Assembly (NCBI RefSeq): GCF_030227225.1
Contig: NZ_JASPHQ010000001.1
Span: 247,712 to 311,711 of the forward strand
Source: Corynebacterium rhinophilum
GTDB taxonomy: Bacteria; Actinomycetota; Actinomycetes; Mycobacteriales; Mycobacteriaceae
Direction: 5' to 3'
DNA: 64,000 nt
Below are positions 61,184-64,000 of this stretch, in pieces. Every line of letters begins with the position of its first letter. The first letter of the stretch is position 1. A model generated the notes under the pieces. The model did not search any database and was not told where the DNA came from. It saw only the letters and a program-made list of their open reading frames with translations. Both the position numbers and the translations under genes were made by a program.

Positions 61184-62456
61184 GTAAATACTGTTGGTCG
61201 GGGTGTAACATCGTCTCCCACATGCGGGCGAAACCGGGCAAAGTCTTGGAGGTGGTGGAAATATCCTCAATCTGGATATCAGGGACCTTCAAACCCAGAA
61301 TGGCGCCGGCAGTGGCCATGCGGTGATCGGCATAGCACGGCCAATCGCCGCCGTGAAGTTCGGCGGGTTCGATCACTAGGCCATCGTCAAGCTCGGTGAC
61401 CCTGCCGCCCAGTGCATTGATATTCGCTGCGAGCGCCTGCAAACGGTCGGTTTCGTGGCCGCGCAGGTGGGCGATGCCTGTGAGTCGCGACGGCGTTTCC
61501 GCGAGCGCACACAGGGCCGCAACGGTGGGGGTAAGCTCCCCGATATCGCCCATATTGCGCTCGATGCCCTGCATCTTTCCCGCAGGGTTGCCCACTGCGG
61601 TCACGCTATTGTGCTCCTGGGTTACCATCACACCCATATCCAGCAGGATCTGCCGGATGGCATCGCCTGGCTGGGTGGTATTTGCCGGCCAATTCTTGAT
61701 GGTCAAGCGCCCGCCGGTTACCGCCGCTGCGGCGAGGAATGGCGTGGCATTGGAGAGATCCGGCTCGATGAACCATTCGCGCCCGGCAATGGGGCCGGCG
61801 TGCACCGTCCACGTCGTGCCGTCAGAATCCACGCGCACGCCCGCCTGGCGCAGCATGCCCACCGTCATTTCCACGTGCGGCATGGACGGCAGCTGGCCGC
61901 CCTCGTGGGTGAGTTGAATGCCCTGGGAAAAGCGCGCCCCGCTGAGCAGCAGGCCGGAGACGAACTGGGAAGAACCAGAAGCATCGATGGTGACCTTGCC
62001 GCCTTCTGGTACGCCGTTGGAGGACACCGTAAAGGGCAGGCTACCTCCTTCCACATCAACGCCGAGGCTGCGCAGCGCATCCAGCGTCGTGGACATGGGG
62101 CGGTTGTAGGCTTGCTTATCGCCATCGACGCGCACCGGGCCATCCGCGAGCGCCGCGACCGGCGGCACAAAACGCATTACCGTGCCGGCCAGCCCGCAAT
62201 CCACCGTGGCACCGTGCAGCTTCCCAGGCTGGACGTGGATATCGGCGCCGTCATGGGTGAAGCGAACCCCCATGGCACTGAGTGCGTCCTCCATCAACTG
62301 CGTATCGCGCGATACCAGTGGGGCGTGCAGGATGGACGGGGAATCTGCCAGCGCGGCCAGGATGAAGGCCCGATTGGTAATAGACTTCGATCCTGGCACC
62401 TGGTGTTCCCCCGTAACGGGGCTGGTAGCCAGCGGGGCGGTCCAAGGTTGAGACAT
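61176..62456 (-). CDS. aroA: 3-phosphoshikimate 1-carboxyvinyltransferase (EPSP synthase)
   Basis: 426 residues from ATG 62456 ([14 protein letters not shown]); ATG 62465 is three codons earlier and possible. '[20 protein letters not shown]' binds PEP and shikimate-3-P, '[20 protein letters not shown]' and 'LRVKESDR'-equivalent '[22 protein letters not shown]' are the other signatures, and '[15 protein letters not shown]' ends the active site. It catalyses the sixth shikimate step. It is divergent from the HMCES gene with start codons 20 bp apart. Confidence 0.94.
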   Translation of the reverse strand: MSQPWTAPLATSPVTGEHQVPGSKSITNRAFILAALADSPSILHAPLVSRDTQLMEDALSAMGVRFTHDGADIHVQPGKLHGATVDCGLAGTVMRFVPPVAALADGPVRVDGDKQAYNRPMSTTLDALRSLGVDVEGGSLPFTVSSNGVPEGGKVTIDASGSSQFVSGLLLSGARFSQGIQLTHEGGQLPSMPHVEMTVGMLRQAGVRVDSDGTTWTVHAGPIAGREWFIEPDLSNATPFLAAAAVTGGRLTIKNWPANTTQPGDAIRQILLDMGVMVTQEHNSVTAVGNPAGKMQGIERNMGDIGELTPTVAALCALAETPSRLTGIAHLRGHETDRLQALAANINALGGRVTELDDGLVIEPAELHGGDWPCYADHRMATAGAILGLKVPDIQIEDISTTSKTLPGFARMWETMLHPDQQYLHG

Positions 62457-62475
62457 AGTGTCCATAATAGAGGGC

Positions 62476-63126
62476 ATGTGCGGAAGATTCGTTCTTTTTA
62501 CTGAGTCCCTCCTCGATGAGGTGGGTAATCTCCCGGGAATCCAGGACGTCCACGCCCCACAGGGCACGCCCGGGCCGCGATATAACATTGCCCCGACCCA
62601 GCCCATTCCCATCGTGCGCGTGCGCGAAGAACTGGCGGAAGTCGATCCCGCGCGGTGGGCGCTCTTGCCGCAGTGGAAGAAAGACCTAGATGGCCCGCCG
62701 CTTTTTAATGCCCGGGCAGAAACGGTGGCGAGCAAGCCATCTTTTCGCACCGCCTTTAAAACCCAGCGCTGCCTTATCCCCATGAACGGCTATTACGAGT
62801 GGCACAAGGATGGCTCCACCAAGACGCCGTACTACGTCCACCCAGACCAGGGACTGCTGTGGGCCGCGGGGCTCTGGGATACCGGGTTGGATCGGCTCTC
62901 TGCCACCGTCGTGACCACCGCGGCTACCGAAGAGATGGAGTGGCTGCACCACAGGTTGCCGCGATTTTTGGCGCCGGAGGAGATGCACACCTGGCTCGAG
63001 GGTAGCGCCGAGGAGGCCAAGGAGCTGCTAGCGCCCACGGGCCTGCGAGGGTTTGAGTACCACGCTGTGGACAAGGCCGTGGGGACTGTCTCTAATGACT
63101 ATCCGGAGCTACTCATCCGCCAGTAG
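62476..63126 (+). CDS. yedK: SOS-response-associated peptidase (YedK/HMCES)
   Basis: 216 residues. Start ATG 62476 is fixed by chemistry: the second residue Cys2 (MCGRFVLF) becomes the N-terminal nucleophile that cross-links to abasic sites in single-stranded DNA. '[35 protein letters not shown]' holds the catalytic Asn/Glu and '[19 protein letters not shown]' the His. It shields abasic sites. The 3-prime end overlaps ybaK (convergent) by 18 bp. Confidence 0.93.
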   Translation: MCGRFVLFTESLLDEVGNLPGIQDVHAPQGTPGPRYNIAPTQPIPIVRVREELAEVDPARWALLPQWKKDLDGPPLFNARAETVASKPSFRTAFKTQRCLIPMNGYYEWHKDGSTKTPYYVHPDQGLLWAAGLWDTGLDRLSATVVTTAATEEMEWLHHRLPRFLAPEEMHTWLEGSAEEAKELLAPTGLRGFEYHAVDKAVGTVSNDYPELLIRQ

Positions 63127-63615
63127 ATCGGTAAAGTCAGCCCCGCACAAGCGCGCGAGGTCTTCTGCGTTGAGCTCAATATCTAGGCCGCGGCGGCCGC
63201 CGGAGATAAAGACAGTATCGAAAAGCACCGCGGATTCCTCGATCACCGTGGGCAGCGGGTTCTTTTGTCCGAGCGGGGAAATACCGCCATGCACGTAGCC
63301 TGAGGATTTCTCGGCATCGTGCACCTGCGCCATGGCGGCCTTAGATACGCCAAGGGCAGCGGCGGCCTTCTTGAGGCTTAAATGGTGCGTGGTGGGAATC
63401 ACGCACACCGCCAACTCGCGGCGCGGACCTTTGCCCGCGGTGAGATCAATGATGAGCGTTTTCAGCACGCGTTCGGGTTCTACGTCTAAGGCCGCCGCGG
63501 CGTGATCACCAAAGTGATCCTTGCCCGCCTCGAAGGTGGATATGGAGTGTTTGACTCCGGCATCTTCGATGACTTTCAGCGCCGGGGTAGCGGCATGCGG
63601 GGACTTTTTGGCCAT
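63109..63615 (-). CDS. ybaK: Cys-tRNA(Pro) deacylase YbaK/EbsC
   Basis: 168 residues. 'KDHFGDHAAAALDVEPERVLKTLI' and the conserved Lys in 'LKTL', 'AVCVIPTTHHLSLKKAAAALG', 'KSSGYVHGGISPLGQKNPLPTVI' and 'GGRRGLDIELNAEDLARL' are the YbaK signatures. It hydrolyses Cys mischarged on tRNA-Pro. It is convergent with yedK (18-bp overlap) and divergent from the sigma factor with 36 bp between starts. Confidence 0.93.
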   Translation of the reverse strand: MAKKSPHAATPALKVIEDAGVKHSISTFEAGKDHFGDHAAAALDVEPERVLKTLIIDLTAGKGPRRELAVCVIPTTHHLSLKKAAAALGVSKAAMAQVHDAEKSSGYVHGGISPLGQKNPLPTVIEESAVLFDTVFISGGRRGLDIELNAEDLARLCGADFTDLLADE

Positions 63616-63638
63616 ATAGGAATTTTAGCGTGAGACGT

Positions 63639-63644
63639 TAGGAT
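63639..63644 (+). promoter_or_regulatory. -10 box of sigH (leaderless candidate)
   Basis: TAGGAT ends seven bases before GTG 63652. A GGAAT (63619-63623) and GTT (63637-63639) upstream resemble a SigH-type promoter but their 13-base spacing is short. Confidence 0.4.
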
Positions 63645-63651
63645 AGATTGT

Positions 63652-64000
63652 GTGGTTAAAGAAACAGTGAGCGAGAAGGAGCTGCAGCGCCGCTTTGAAA
63701 AGGAAGCGCTCCCGCTGCTCGATCAGCTCTATGGCGGCGCGCTGCGCATGACGCGAAACCCGCAAGACGCGGAAGACTTGGTGCAAGAGACCTATCTGAA
63801 GGCCTATAAGTCCTTTCATTCCTTTAAGCAGGGAACGAACCTGAAGGCATGGCTTTATCGCATCATGACCAATAACTACATCAACTCCTATCGCAAGGCG
63901 AAGCGGCGTCCTACCGAGTCTTCTGCCGATGATCTGAGTGATTTTCAGCTCTATACCACCGCAGGGCACGATTCCACCGGGTTGGAATCCGCTGAGGTGG
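63652..64000 (+). CDS. sigH: ECF sigma factor SigH (RpoE family), C-terminus cut by window edge
   Basis: 116 residues visible from GTG 63652 ([20 protein letters not shown]); GTG 63667 is a later option. Region 2 is complete: '[39 protein letters not shown]' (2.1-2.2) and '[25 protein letters not shown]' (2.3-2.4). The linker to region 4 is where the sequence ends. In C. glutamicum SigH directs the heat and disulfide stress response with anti-sigma RshA, whose gene should follow outside the window. The location near aroA/rsgA matches the conserved sigH locus. Confidence 0.9.
   Translation, partial: MVKETVSEKELQRRFEKEALPLLDQLYGGALRMTRNPQDAEDLVQETYLKAYKSFHSFKQGTNLKAWLYRIMTNNYINSYRKAKRRPTESSADDLSDFQLYTTAGHDSTGLESAEV

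Noticed and set aside
63619..63639. SigH autoregulatory promoter (GGAA...GTT)
   Set aside because: Spacing of 13 bases is shorter than the usual 16-20 for this sigma factor; the TAGGAT box explains the start better.

Overview
The window is high-GC actinobacterial chromosome and almost certainly Corynebacterium. The order whcD(whiB2)-pmm-tobH-manA ... tmk-mtrA-mtrB-lpqB-comF-hpf-secA ... rsgA-aroA-sigH matches the conserved Corynebacteriales backbone. The small CysX protein is found with Corynebacterium sulfite reductase, and perfect TAGAC-N6-GTCTA (McbR-type) operators precede the cys genes. I cannot name the species. About 60 genes, partial genes and pseudogenes are supported; no rRNA, tRNA, CRISPR array, phage or insertion sequence was seen.

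Layout. 1-5.7 kb: a truncated FadR-type GntR regulator, a decayed ATPase gene, and a minus-strand operon pxpA - pxpBC fusion - biotin carboxylase/BCCP (5-oxoproline or related acyl/urea-type carboxylase chemistry). 5.8-16 kb is accessory: fructose PTS, a short 28-bp tandem repeat, a 2H phosphoesterase, a MntA/HepT toxin-antitoxin pair whose toxin is frameshifted, an amidase, a nucleoside hydrolase and an AT-richer McrBC type IV restriction pair. 15.8-31.3 kb is mostly transport: gluconate kinase/permease, a secreted metzincin-like protease, a four-gene sugar ABC importer, a YjjP/YjjB (ThrE-like) exporter, a ProP-like osmoprotectant carrier, an OpuC-type betaine ABC importer and a TauE/SafE exporter. 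Three related structured elements, best read as minus-strand small RNAs, lie in this part; two of them form a 189-bp direct repeat flanking proP.

31.3-49.3 kb is envelope-sugar metabolism: lcpA, wbbL, GDP-mannose pyrophosphorylase, whcD, pmm, tobH and manA. It is interrupted by a sulfite-assimilation block (fpr divergent from cysI-cysX-cysY-cysZ, then cobA) that lacks cysH, cysD and cysN. 49.3-64 kb is core: tmk, the MtrAB-LpqB signalling module, comF, hpf, secA, small conserved actinobacterial proteins, rsgA, aroA, an HMCES-type peptidase, ybaK and the start of sigH, which runs off the right edge.

How the genes work together: lcpA/wbbL/mpg/pmm/manA supply and attach arabinogalactan and mannose glycans. 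MtrAB-LpqB is a cell-envelope/osmotic signalling system, consistent with the OpuC and ProP osmolyte importers. cobA (sirohaem precursor), cysY (chelatase), fpr (electron donor path) and cysI form one functional sulfite-reduction unit. Several genes (fruA, the nucleoside hydrolase, cobA, tobH, sigH) have a -10 hexamer 6-8 nt before the start codon, suggesting leaderless mRNAs.
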